Shown: positions 52,915 through 61,242 of the stretch, piece after piece | Layout of the letters: the number at the start of each line of letters is the position of its first letter | Numbering within the stretch: the stretch's first letter is position 1 | Assembly: GCA_028285245.1 (NCBI GenBank) | Contig: JANQPY010000026.1 | Span: 1 to 64,000 of the forward strand | Length of the DNA stretch: 64,000 nt | Direction: 5' to 3' | DNA from: Gammaproteobacteria bacterium | GTDB lineage: Bacteria > Pseudomonadota > Gammaproteobacteria > Steroidobacterales > GCA-2729495 | Translations under genes and position numbers: made by a program | Notes under the pieces: model-generated | What the model saw: only the letters and a program-made list of their open reading frames with translations | What the model was told of the DNA's origin: nothing | The model's database searches: none

Positions 52915-53733
52915 ATGAGCTCAACCCGCCCAATTCGCGCCCTGCTTCGTGGACTAGAGGTGTTGCACGTCCTCAACAAGCACAACGGCGCAACCGTCTC
53001 CGAAGTCGCCTCCACCATAGAGTTACCACGCACCACGACTTATCGAATTCTCGAAACGCTGTGCGTTGCTGGCTATGCATACCGTGCCGCCAGCGACGAA
53101 CGCTACCGGCTCACCATCATGGTGCGGGGCTTAAGCGACGGTTTCGATGATGAGGCCTGGGTGACACAGATTGCCCGGCCCTACATGTACGAACTTTGCC
53201 GTGAGCTGGTCTGGCCGGTAGCCATCGCAACCTTGTCCGGCAGCAGCATGCTGATTCGCCAGACCACGGATCACGCCAGCCCCCTCGCAGTAGAGAAGCG
53301 CGGGCCGGGCTTCCGAGTGCCGATCCTCGGTTCCTCCGCCGGCCTGTGCTATCTGGCCTTCTGCCAGAAAGAACAGCGCGATACCCTGCTGGACATTCTC
53401 GCCAAATCGAAGCTCGAGGAAGATCTGCCGGCGCGCAATCGCACCAAGATCTACGAGAAGCTCCTGGAAACCCGCAAACAGGGCTTCGCTGTCTCCCGGC
53501 GACGCCGGCGGGTATCTGACGAAATCAGCGTCTCTGTGCCGATCTTCGCCGAGGAACGGCTGCTGGCCTCGCTGATACTGCGATTTTCCAGCACCGCCGT
53601 CACGCTGCCGGAGGCCGAAGAACGCTTCGTGCCACGCATGACCTCGGTGTCGACCCGCATTGGCCAGGAGTTTGTGCACCAGCACCAGAACGATGCTCTG
53701 GTGTCCATTGCCACTGGGCCTGTGCCGGAATAA
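52915..53733 (+). CDS. IclR-family regulator, MhpR-like
   Basis: The 272-residue protein has an N-terminal winged helix (RGLEVLHVLNKHNGATVSEVA, ELPRTTTYRILETLCVAGY) and an IclR effector domain. RLTIMVRGLSDGFDDEAWV, YELCRELVWPVAIATL, GLCYLAFC and SVSVPIFAEERLLASLIL parallel MhpR of E. coli, the activator of 3-hydroxyphenylpropionate degradation. That suggests an aromatic or related acid as effector. ATG at 52915 is preferred; TTG at 52897 lies within the dyad. It is divergent from the cytochrome genes and convergent with hyuB. Confidence 0.88.
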   Translation: MSSTRPIRALLRGLEVLHVLNKHNGATVSEVASTIELPRTTTYRILETLCVAGYAYRAASDERYRLTIMVRGLSDGFDDEAWVTQIARPYMYELCRELVWPVAIATLSGSSMLIRQTTDHASPLAVEKRGPGFRVPILGSSAGLCYLAFCQKEQRDTLLDILAKSKLEEDLPARNRTKIYEKLLETRKQGFAVSRRRRRVSDEISVSVPIFAEERLLASLILRFSSTAVTLPEAEERFVPRMTSVSTRIGQEFVHQHQNDALVSIATGPVPE

Positions 53734-53735
53734 AA

Positions 53736-53769
53736 AAAACCGCCTAGTTACAATTAACTAGACGGTTTT
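53736..53769. terminator. Bidirectional terminator between the regulator and hyuB
   Basis: AAAACCG-C-CTAGTT pairs with AACTAG-A-CGGTTTT: 13 bp with one mismatch and a short AT-rich loop. The T-tract on one strand and the A-tract on the other serve both convergent genes. Confidence 0.85.
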
Positions 53770-53787
53770 CCTCAAGTAAAATAGACC

Positions 53788-55752
53788 TCAGGCAGCGCGG
53801 CGTTTGGCCGTCTTCCGCTTAGCCTTAGCCGACTTGGCTTTGGCCTTTCGCTTGGCAGCTTTGCGCTTCGTCTTGCGCTTGCCCTTGTCTGCCGCACCCT
53901 GAAACACCGGCTGCTCCGGTGGCTCCATACCAGTTTCTTTCTTGCAGCGTTTCTTCAACTCTGGGATGGTGCCGCCAAAGTCGAACACCTTGGTCTTGCC
54001 CCGCTTCTTGGCCATTCGGGCCCGCAGCGCCTTGGTCTTCTTTTCGTCGACCGAAAGGTCTTTCTTCAGCACCACGCCGTAGCGCTTGGCACCTTCTATG
54101 GTGACGAGGCCTGCGTCAACGTCGAACACGACTTTCTCGGGATCACGAGTCAGAGGGTCGCCCCAGCCGCCGCCGCCCCACGTATTGAAATGCAGCAGAT
54201 CGCCTTCCTTGACCACGATATTGTCGCCCTTTGACGGCAACAGCGCGGTCGTCCCATCGGCACGCTCAAGCACCTTGGTCGAACGCAAACCGGGCGTGCC
54301 ACCGTTGACTCCCCAGGGCTTGGTCAACCAACGATCATCGTGGATGGAGATTTCGCCATCCTCCAGGAAACGATATTCCATATGGATGGCATTGCCGCCG
54401 CGGTGGTGCCCTGCCCCGCCTGAATCGGGAATGGTCTCGTAGGTTTCAATACGCAGCGGGAAGTAACTCTCCAGAAACTCATTCGGCACGTTGGTGAAGT
54501 TCGGCCACAGCGAATGCCCATCCGGGCCATCGCCGAACGGCCGGCCAGGCACACCGCCAAAGCCAATCTGGAACAGCTGGTACCACTCACCGTTCTTGTC
54601 GTGGCCTGAGTACATGAGGTGAGGACTGTCCGAGAAGCCGGCGGCATTCAGGAAGTCCGGATTGCCCTGGCCCAGGAGCGCGCCCAGCACGTCAAAGATG
54701 CGCCCAAGTGCGTGCGTGCGGCATGACAGCGCGGCCGGGAACTTCGGCTTGAGCAGCGTGCCTTCAGGAATGTGCACGTCGATCAGCTCATAGAATCCGT
54801 CGTTAAACATGATCTGTGGATCGAACACCATGATCATGTAGACCCCGCAGAACATCTTGAACATCTCCTCATTCAGGAGAAAGTTCACCGAAGCGATTGA
54901 CTGCGGGTCTGTACCGGTAAAGTCAAAGACCGCCTTGTTGCCCTCGCGCCATAACGAGCATTTGATTTTGTATGGCCCCATGCCCATGCCGTCGTCGCAG
55001 ATGTAATCCTCAAAGGACTGCTTTTTGGTGGGTATGGTGTCTTTGATGAGTTTCTGCATGGCCCGCTTGTTGCGGTCCAACAGCTCCTCCAGCGCGGAGT
55101 AGTAAATGTCGTCGCCGAAACGATCGCACATCTCCAGGATGCGCTTTTCGGCGGTGCGCACCGAGGCGATGATCGCGTTGAAGTCGCTGCGATTCCACTG
55201 CGGCATGCGGCAGTTGTGCAGGATAATCTCCAGCACATCTTCCTGTAGCTCATCTTTCTTAAAGATCTTGGTCGGCGGAACGCGGATGCCTTCCTCGAAA
55301 ATCTGCCTCGCATCGGTCGGTAGCGACCCCGGCACCTTGCCGCCAATATCGGTCATGTGACCGAAGTGCGCGGCGTAAGACACCAAGCGCCCGTCTTTGA
55401 AGATCGGCCGCAGAATCAGCCAGTCGTTGGCATGGCTGATTGCACCGTTGCAGGTATAGGGGTCGTTCATGAAGAAGATATCGCCCTCTTCAATGGTGCC
55501 GTCATAGGCCTCCTTGAACCCGTAGATAAAGCTGCCGAACTGACCAACAACCATCTTGCCGTCGAGATTAGCGATCATCGGAAACGCATCGCCCTGTTCA
55601 CGAATGCCCGGTGACATGGCGGTGCGGAACAACACAGCATCCATCTCCCAGCGCGCGTTCAACATCGCGTTTTCAATGATGTCTAGCGTGATCGGGTCGA
55701 TATCTACCCGCTTAAAGGGTTTCGGCCGTGTTTCAACAATACTTGCTGGCAT
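53788..55752 (-). CDS. Hydantoinase B/oxoprolinase family protein (HyuB)
   Basis: The 654-residue protein belongs to the hydantoinase B/acetone-carboxylase alpha-like family: DPITLDIIENAMLNARWEMD, MSPGIREQGDAFPMIAN, GDIFFMNDPYTCNGAISHANDW, HFGHMTDIGGKVPGSLPTDARQIFEEG, LPSKGDNIVVKEGDLL and WGGGGWGDPLTRDP near 550. It works with HyuA as an ATP-dependent amide hydrolase or carboxylase. The last 31 residues are a Lys/Arg/Ala tail with 18 basic residues (KRKTKRKAAKRKAKAKS and on), which I do not know from this family. It follows hyuA by 20 bp. Confidence 0.9.
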   Translation of the reverse strand: MPASIVETRPKPFKRVDIDPITLDIIENAMLNARWEMDAVLFRTAMSPGIREQGDAFPMIANLDGKMVVGQFGSFIYGFKEAYDGTIEEGDIFFMNDPYTCNGAISHANDWLILRPIFKDGRLVSYAAHFGHMTDIGGKVPGSLPTDARQIFEEGIRVPPTKIFKKDELQEDVLEIILHNCRMPQWNRSDFNAIIASVRTAEKRILEMCDRFGDDIYYSALEELLDRNKRAMQKLIKDTIPTKKQSFEDYICDDGMGMGPYKIKCSLWREGNKAVFDFTGTDPQSIASVNFLLNEEMFKMFCGVYMIMVFDPQIMFNDGFYELIDVHIPEGTLLKPKFPAALSCRTHALGRIFDVLGALLGQGNPDFLNAAGFSDSPHLMYSGHDKNGEWYQLFQIGFGGVPGRPFGDGPDGHSLWPNFTNVPNEFLESYFPLRIETYETIPDSGGAGHHRGGNAIHMEYRFLEDGEISIHDDRWLTKPWGVNGGTPGLRSTKVLERADGTTALLPSKGDNIVVKEGDLLHFNTWGGGGWGDPLTRDPEKVVFDVDAGLVTIEGAKRYGVVLKKDLSVDEKKTKALRARMAKKRGKTKVFDFGGTIPELKKRCKKETGMEPPEQPVFQGAADKGKRKTKRKAAKRKAKAKSAKAKRKTAKRRAA

Positions 55753-55772
55753 CTTTAATGCTCCCTTGAGGC

Positions 55773-57824
55773 TTAGGCCGGGTTAATCAATATGTTGCCG
55801 AAATCATCAACCGTCCCCGTATGGTCCGGCAGAATCAGCGTAGTGGAATCCATTTCCTGCACGATGGCTGGTCCAGGCACCACATTCCCGCCCTTCAGTT
55901 TGCCGCGGTCGTACAAAATCGCCGCACGATCTTTTCCATCGATGTAAACCTTGATGTCGGCCAGCTTGGCGGCCGACGGATCCTTGCCCCCTTTGCCGAC
56001 ACTCTGCGCCCGCACAACCGTTGCCTTGCCCTGGGCCACCGCGCGCAGATTCACAACTTCCTTATCCTCAGGCAGCGCAAACGTAAACAGCTGACGGTGC
56101 ATCTCGTCGAACTGATCACCAATCAGGTCCAGGCCTTTCTTCTCCAGCTCTGCAAGCTCGAAACCGATGGTCAACGACAGGCCCTGACCGGAGTAGCGGA
56201 TATCCGCCTCGAAAGCGGTTTCCTGATCCTTCTTCGGCACGCCCTCGTTGTCTAACGTCTTGGTGGCCTGCGCAGCCAGCTTGCGGCAGTCGGCGGCCAG
56301 CGCCTTGGCCGTGGTGCTGCTAAAGCGCTGAATAATGGTCCGGGAGGCCTCATCACGGACCCGCGTCGTGGCATCACCGTAGGCGCACAGCACGCCCGGC
56401 CCCGGCGGAATGATCACCGGCCATGCGTTCGACAGCTTACCCAGCGCATTGGCGTGCAGCGGACCAGCGCCGCCGAAACCCATCAGCGCAAAGTCTCGAG
56501 GGTCGTAGCCTTTCTCAACCGATACCAGACGCAGCGCGCCGTACATGTTTTCGTTAACCAGCGCGATAATGCCCTCTGCTGCGGCCTTAACGGTCAGACC
56601 CAGCGGATCAGCAACCCGCTTGACGGCCTTCTCAGCGAGGTCCTTGCGGATCTTCATGTCGCCGCCGAGCTTTACTTCGGTTGGCAGGTAACCGAGCACG
56701 ACATTCGCGTCAGTCACGGTCGGCTCGACCCCACCTTTATCATAGGCCGCCGGACCCGGCGCAGCGCCGGCGCTCTGCGGACCCACGCGCAGCGCACCCG
56801 TCAGTTCAGGTACGTGAGCAATTGAGCCACCGCCGGCGCCAACTGTGCGCACGTCGACCGAAGAGGCACGCACGACCACGTCGCCGACCGTCGTCTCGCG
56901 TCGCAGCTGGGCTTCGCCCTTTTCAACCAGCGCAACGTCCGTGGATGTCCCGCCCATATCAAAAGTCAGGATGTTGGGGAACCCGGCCTGCTCCGCAACC
57001 CAAATGGCGCCGGACACGCCACCGGCCGGACCACTCATCAGCAGGTTTACCGGGTATGCCTCGGCTGCCTTGGCCGATGCCAGCCCGCCGTCCGAGCGCA
57101 GCACGTGTAGCTGCACATCTTTCATCTTTTTCTTCAGCTCGCGCGTGAGATTGCGCACGTACTTCTCGACCTTGGGCCGCACATAGGAATTGGCCACGGT
57201 GGTAATGGTGCGCTCGTACTCCTGCATCTCCGGAACCACGTCGGAAGATAGCGAGATCGGCATTTTGCCGAAGACCTTCTTGGCGACCCGGCCTACCGCT
57301 TTTTCATTCGCGGGATTCGCAAACGAATTGATCAGGCAAACCGTCAGCGCCTCAATACCCTTCTTCTTAAGGCGCCGCATATCCCGCTCGAGGGCGGCGG
57401 TCTTAAGCTTGCGCACAATCTTGCCGTCAGCCCCCACGCGCTCATCAGCCTCAATGGTGAGCGCCAACGGCGCCAGCGGCAGTGACTTGTTATAAATCAC
57501 CCAGCCGCCCAGTCCACCCGGCACAAAGGAACGCGCAATCTGCAGTGTCTGCCGATAGCCGTTGGTCGTGACCAGCCCCACCTTGGCCCCGGACATCTCC
57601 AGAATCGTGTTGGTGGCGACAGTCGTGCCATGCATCACGTGCGTGATCGCCTCAGGGTTGATTTTGGCGTTCCTGCAAACCTTCTCGATGCCGTTCAGCA
57701 CGCCAACCGACGAGTCATGCGGCGTACTCGGCACTTTGGCGGTATGAATATCTCCGGATTTCTCGTCAACCAGCAGGAGGTCCGTGAAGGTCCCTCCGAC
57801 GTCAACCCCTAGTCGGTAGCTCAT
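55773..57824 (-). CDS. Hydantoinase/oxoprolinase family protein (HyuA)
   Basis: The 683-residue subunit has the actin-like ATPase fold: RLGVDVGGTFTDLLLVDEKSG at 4-24, THVMHGTTVATNTILE near 62-77, RSDGGLASAKAA, NLLMSGPAGGVSGAIWVAEQAG, TFDMGGTSTDVALVEKG, DVRTVGAGGGSIAHV, GPQSAGAAPGPAAYDKGG and LMGFGGAGPLHANAL. It uses ATP to activate a carbonyl for hydrolysis or carboxylation with HyuB. Without the small zinc-binding subunit of acetone carboxylase, a hydantoinase- or oxoprolinase-like or acetophenone-type reaction remains open. The 158-bp leader has a strong hairpin. Confidence 0.9.
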   Translation of the reverse strand: MSYRLGVDVGGTFTDLLLVDEKSGDIHTAKVPSTPHDSSVGVLNGIEKVCRNAKINPEAITHVMHGTTVATNTILEMSGAKVGLVTTNGYRQTLQIARSFVPGGLGGWVIYNKSLPLAPLALTIEADERVGADGKIVRKLKTAALERDMRRLKKKGIEALTVCLINSFANPANEKAVGRVAKKVFGKMPISLSSDVVPEMQEYERTITTVANSYVRPKVEKYVRNLTRELKKKMKDVQLHVLRSDGGLASAKAAEAYPVNLLMSGPAGGVSGAIWVAEQAGFPNILTFDMGGTSTDVALVEKGEAQLRRETTVGDVVVRASSVDVRTVGAGGGSIAHVPELTGALRVGPQSAGAAPGPAAYDKGGVEPTVTDANVVLGYLPTEVKLGGDMKIRKDLAEKAVKRVADPLGLTVKAAAEGIIALVNENMYGALRLVSVEKGYDPRDFALMGFGGAGPLHANALGKLSNAWPVIIPPGPGVLCAYGDATTRVRDEASRTIIQRFSSTTAKALAADCRKLAAQATKTLDNEGVPKKDQETAFEADIRYSGQGLSLTIGFELAELEKKGLDLIGDQFDEMHRQLFTFALPEDKEVVNLRAVAQGKATVVRAQSVGKGGKDPSAAKLADIKVYIDGKDRAAILYDRGKLKGGNVVPGPAIVQEMDSTTLILPDHTGTVDDFGNILINPA

Positions 57825-57861
57825 GCTGTTCCCTCGGGTAGCTTCCTAGTTCTCAATGTAG

Positions 57862-57889
57862 CCGCAGTCCGGTTTATTACCGACTGCGG
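57862..57889. repeat. Strong hairpin in the leader between the HMGL-like gene and hyuA
   Basis: CCGCAGTC pairs with GACTGCGG; GGT and ACC inside extend the stem past one bulged C, leaving the loop TTATT. It is 38 bp upstream of the hyuA ATG. No U-tract follows on the minus strand, so an mRNA stability or attenuation element is more likely than a simple terminator. Confidence 0.55.
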
Positions 57890-57982
57890 TTCGTCTTTAC
57901 ATCAGGCCGGGACGGCGGTGCGTTCTGGATTAGATCGCTCTACGCGATTCGCGCCCTGACCTGGTGATTGTTTTTGGGCCGC

Positions 57983-58915
57983 TTAACTTGCAGCTCTGTA
58001 TTGTTCTGCCACGTCGGGAAAGATCCCGGCTTTTGGCAGCATCGCCGGCACGCCCTTACCCAGCTGTTGCTGCAGCCAATCGCTGGTTTCGATGATGCCG
58101 GGCAAGTCCACCCCTGTGTCCACGCCCGAACGATTCAACAGATAAACCAAATCGTCCGTGGGTATATTCCCTGTCGCCGCTGGCGCGAACGGGCAGCCGC
58201 CGATTCCACCGATGCTGGCATCCAGGGAGTCCACGCCCGCGTCAACGGCAGCCTGGGCATTCGCCAGACCCGTATTGCGCGTGTTGTGAAAATGACAGCG
58301 AATGGGCGTCGCGCCGATGCGCTCGCGGATCGCCCCAACCATCTCCGTGACCTGAGCCGGTACGCCAACGCCAATGCTATCGGCCAGGCCAAGCTCGACG
58401 GGCTCGCCAGCCATAATCTGATCCACAATGTCGAGCACCCGGGCAAGCGGCACCTCGCCCTCGAAGGGACAACCAAACGCCGATGAGACCATGACATTGG
58501 CCCTCATCCCCGCCGCCCGCGCGTCGCGGGCAATGTCCAGCCAGGCCTTGATCGACTCGCTGGTTGGCACACCCTGGTTGCGTTCGTTATAGGTATCGCT
58601 GGCAATGACTGCCATGCCGATTTCGTCAATGCCGGACTCGCGCGCGCGCTCAAAACCCTTGCGGTTGAGCACCAGGCCAATGTAGGTAACGTCATCGCGC
58701 TTTGGCAAGCCGGCAATCAATGCTTCCGCGTCGGCCATCTGCGGCACACGCTTTGGATGTACAAAGCTGGTGACTTCCAGCCGGCGAATTCCGGCGCCTA
58801 TCGCCCGGGTGACGAATTCAAGCTTCGTGCTCGTGTCGAGAATTTCAGGTTCGCTCTGCAGGCCGTCGCGCGGCCCCACCTCGATGATGGATATTTTTCG
58901 GGAAGCGTCGCTCAT
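57983..58915 (-). CDS. HMG-CoA lyase family protein (DRE-TIM)
   Basis: The 310-residue DRE-TIM metallolyase has IIEVGPRDGLQSEPEIL at 10-26 (catalytic Arg and metal Asp), RRLEVTSFVHPKRVPQMADAE, IRCHFHNTRNTGLANA (metal His pair) and IGGIGGCPFAPAATGNIPTDDLVYLL (catalytic Cys). It should cleave 3-hydroxy-3-methylglutaryl-CoA or a related 3-hydroxyacyl-CoA to an acyl-CoA and a keto acid. The leucine-pathway neighbours (liuABCD) are absent; a CoA-transferase is divergent and hyuA lies downstream, so another substrate is plausible. The ATG at 58915 is preferred to an upstream frame to 59101. Confidence 0.9.
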   Translation of the reverse strand: MSDASRKISIIEVGPRDGLQSEPEILDTSTKLEFVTRAIGAGIRRLEVTSFVHPKRVPQMADAEALIAGLPKRDDVTYIGLVLNRKGFERARESGIDEIGMAVIASDTYNERNQGVPTSESIKAWLDIARDARAAGMRANVMVSSAFGCPFEGEVPLARVLDIVDQIMAGEPVELGLADSIGVGVPAQVTEMVGAIRERIGATPIRCHFHNTRNTGLANAQAAVDAGVDSLDASIGGIGGCPFAPAATGNIPTDDLVYLLNRSGVDTGVDLPGIIETSDWLQQQLGKGVPAMLPKAGIFPDVAEQYRAAS

Positions 58916-58944
58916 ACCGGCTTGAGTTACGGGGGGAATTCGAT

Positions 58945-58972
58945 ATTGTATAGCACGCTTCCAGCTCCGCAA
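58945..58972 (-). promoter_or_regulatory. Putative promoter of the HMGL-like gene
   Basis: On the minus strand TTGCGG (58967-58972) and TACAAT (58945-58950) are 16 bases apart, about 30 bp before the ATG at 58915, in the 200-bp gap before the divergent CoA-transferase gene. The rest of that gap shows no gene. Confidence 0.45.
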
Positions 58973-59115
58973 GCAGAAGCCCCCGAACGCATGCGCCGTC
59001 CGCGCGTCGGGCACATCCGCGGCAGCGCCGCGCAGACTGGAACGGCAGGTGCCAAGCGACGCAGCGACTCGCACCACCGCAGCCTTGAACAAAGCCAACA
59101 AAGGGATACCAGCCG

Positions 59116-60330
59116 ATGGTCAGTGACGAAACCGCCAACCGGGGTCCGCTAGCCGACTTACGCGTCGTGGAAATGGGCACTTTGCTGGCCGGCCCGTTTT
59201 GCGGCCAGCTCATGGGGGATTTCGGCGCCGAGGTCATTAAGCTGGAGCCACCCAATCAAGGCGATCCAATGCGCGAGTGGGGCCAGGAGAAGGCCCACGG
59301 TATGTCGCTGTGGTGGCCAGTGGTCGCCCGCAACAAGAAGTCGGTGACATTGAATCTGCGTGAGCAGGAGGGTCAGCAGATCGCGCGCGATTTAATCAGC
59401 AAGGCGGACTTCGTACTGGAAAACTTCCGGCCCGGCACGATGGAGCGCTGGAATCTTTCCTATGACGAACTGAAGAAGCTGAATCCCCGTTTGATCATGA
59501 TTCGGGTATCCGGCTTCGGCCAGACCGGGCCCTATGCATCGCGTGCGGGCTTCGGCGCGGTTGGCGAGGCAATGGGCGGGCTGCGCTATGTCTGCGGGGA
59601 TCCCAAGACACCACCCAGCAGGATGGGCATTAGCATCGGCGATTCGCTTGCCGCAACGTTCGCCTGCCTCGGTGCGCTGGCTGCGCTCCATCATCGCGAA
59701 CGCACGGGCGAAGGACAGGTCGTCGATTCCGCTATCTACGAAGCGGTACTCAACATGATGGAATCGCTGGTCACCGAGTACGACCAGGCGGACTACATTC
59801 GTGAGCGGCAGGGCTCGATCCTGCCAAACGTCGCTCCGTCGAACGTCTACCCGACGCGAGACGACCGCATGATTCTGATCGCCGCCAACCAGGACACGGT
59901 ATTCAAACGGCTCACCCAGGCCATGGGCCAGCCAGAACTGGCTGAGGACCCTCGCTATGCCACTCACTCTGCCCGCGGCGAGCACCAGACCGAACTCGAT
60001 GAGAAAGTCGCCGCCTGGACCAAGACGGTAGACGCCGATCACCTGGAAGCGATGATGGAGGAACACGGGATTCCATCCGGCAAAATTTATCGGGCGCCGG
60101 AGATGCTCGAAGACGCACAGTTCCGGGCACGTGAAGCCATCATCAAGACCCTCCACCCGAAATTTGGCGAGCTGCGGATGCAGAACGTCGCGCCCAAACT
60201 GTCGGCCACGCCGGGTGGCGTGCGCAGCGCAGCGCCATCACTCGGAGAACACACCGACGAGATCTTTGGCGGCCTGCTGGGCTTTGACGCAGCACGCCTG
60301 GCCGAGCTGCGAGCCAGCGGCATCATTTAG
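59116..60330 (+). CDS. CaiB/BaiF family CoA-transferase
   Basis: The 404-residue class III CoA-transferase has LADLRVVEMGTLLAGPFCGQLMGDFGAEVIKLEPP near 12-46, LNLREQEGQQIARDLISKADFVLENFRPGTMERW, RLIMIRVSGFGQTGPYASRAGFG and the likely catalytic Asp in MGISIGDSLAATFACLGAL near 170-185. It moves CoA between an acid and a donor such as succinyl-CoA. Its divergent neighbour, the HMGL-like lyase, acts on CoA thioesters, so the transferase probably activates the lyase substrate. The next gene begins at the last base of its stop codon. Confidence 0.93.
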   Translation: MVSDETANRGPLADLRVVEMGTLLAGPFCGQLMGDFGAEVIKLEPPNQGDPMREWGQEKAHGMSLWWPVVARNKKSVTLNLREQEGQQIARDLISKADFVLENFRPGTMERWNLSYDELKKLNPRLIMIRVSGFGQTGPYASRAGFGAVGEAMGGLRYVCGDPKTPPSRMGISIGDSLAATFACLGALAALHHRERTGEGQVVDSAIYEAVLNMMESLVTEYDQADYIRERQGSILPNVAPSNVYPTRDDRMILIAANQDTVFKRLTQAMGQPELAEDPRYATHSARGEHQTELDEKVAAWTKTVDADHLEAMMEEHGIPSGKIYRAPEMLEDAQFRAREAIIKTLHPKFGELRMQNVAPKLSATPGGVRSAAPSLGEHTDEIFGGLLGFDAARLAELRASGII

Positions 60331-61226
60331 TGCCGGCTTCGAATCAGCCGGGTCTTGGCCCGATTCGCTGTGTCACGTTCACGGCCAGCGATCTGGATGC
60401 GGTCAGGCATTGCTATGCAGACTTTCTTGACTACCGCGTTGTGGAGACCGGCCAGATAGAACAAGGCCTGGCCGAAGCATGGCAGGCGCCTGCAGTCGGC
60501 GGCCGCGATTACTTGCTCATGGCGCCAGCCGCCGCCAGTGACTGCTTCTTCCGCGTGATCGATGGGCCGGCGCCCGTGGATTACGTCCCTTTTGCCAGCT
60601 TCGGGTGGAATGCAGCGGAAATCATGGTCGAGGATGTGGATGCGATGGCCGACCGGGTTGCGGGATCGCCATTCAAGGTTGTCGGCGCGCCGCAGGATCT
60701 ATCATTTAGTCCGGATATCCGGGCTATGCAAATACTCGGCCCGGGCGGTGAGCTACTCTACCTGACGCAGTTCAAACGGCCCGTACCGGGGCTCGATGTG
60801 CCACTGCCGAGGTGTTCGGTCGACAAGACTTTCATCGTCATTCTCGGCGGACCCTCAATGGATGGGCTGCAGACCTTCTACGCGGACAGCTTTGGCGTCA
60901 GCAAAGCAGCCGTCGTGGAATCGCGCGTAAAGGGTCTCTCAGCAGCCTTCAATTTGCCGCCGGACTTTCTGCATCCCATCGCTGCGCTGCCACTCGCCGG
61001 GCAGTGTCTGATCGAAGCCGACGAAATGCCCGCGGGCGCTAGTGCACGCAGCACAGCCCGCGGCGAACTGGCACCGGGTATCAGTATCGTGTCGTTTGTT
61101 GGGCAGAGCGCCAGCGGCAAGCAAGCTGAGGCTTCCGGCCTGCTCTACGGCTCGAGCAACCAGACACGTGTCGTGCCGGGCGTTGCCGGTGAGCTCGTAG
61201 AGCTGATTAACGCAGGCCCGGCCTAG
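60330..61226 (+). CDS. VOC/glyoxalase-like protein, paralogue of the 34751 gene
   Basis: The 298-residue protein, two-domain VOC-like, shares with the one at 34751-35635 the words FGWNAAEIMVED, GSPFKVVGAPQDL, IRAMQILGPGGELLYLT, FIVILGGPSMDGLQTFY and VPGVAGELVELIN. Clear VOC metal ligands are not seen. GTG at 60330 begins at the last base of the CoA-transferase TAG, so the two are translationally coupled. A role in the same pathway, perhaps binding or isomerising a carbonyl intermediate, is inferred. Confidence 0.7.
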   Translation: MPASNQPGLGPIRCVTFTASDLDAVRHCYADFLDYRVVETGQIEQGLAEAWQAPAVGGRDYLLMAPAAASDCFFRVIDGPAPVDYVPFASFGWNAAEIMVEDVDAMADRVAGSPFKVVGAPQDLSFSPDIRAMQILGPGGELLYLTQFKRPVPGLDVPLPRCSVDKTFIVILGGPSMDGLQTFYADSFGVSKAAVVESRVKGLSAAFNLPPDFLHPIAALPLAGQCLIEADEMPAGASARSTARGELAPGISIVSFVGQSASGKQAEASGLLYGSSNQTRVVPGVAGELVELINAGPA

Positions 61227-61242
61227 CAGGCCCCGCCGCGAC

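Noticed and set aside
53788..57824. Acetone carboxylase assignment for HyuAB
   Set aside because: The small zinc-binding subunit is missing, and the gene lengths and order fit the wider hydantoinase/oxoprolinase family.
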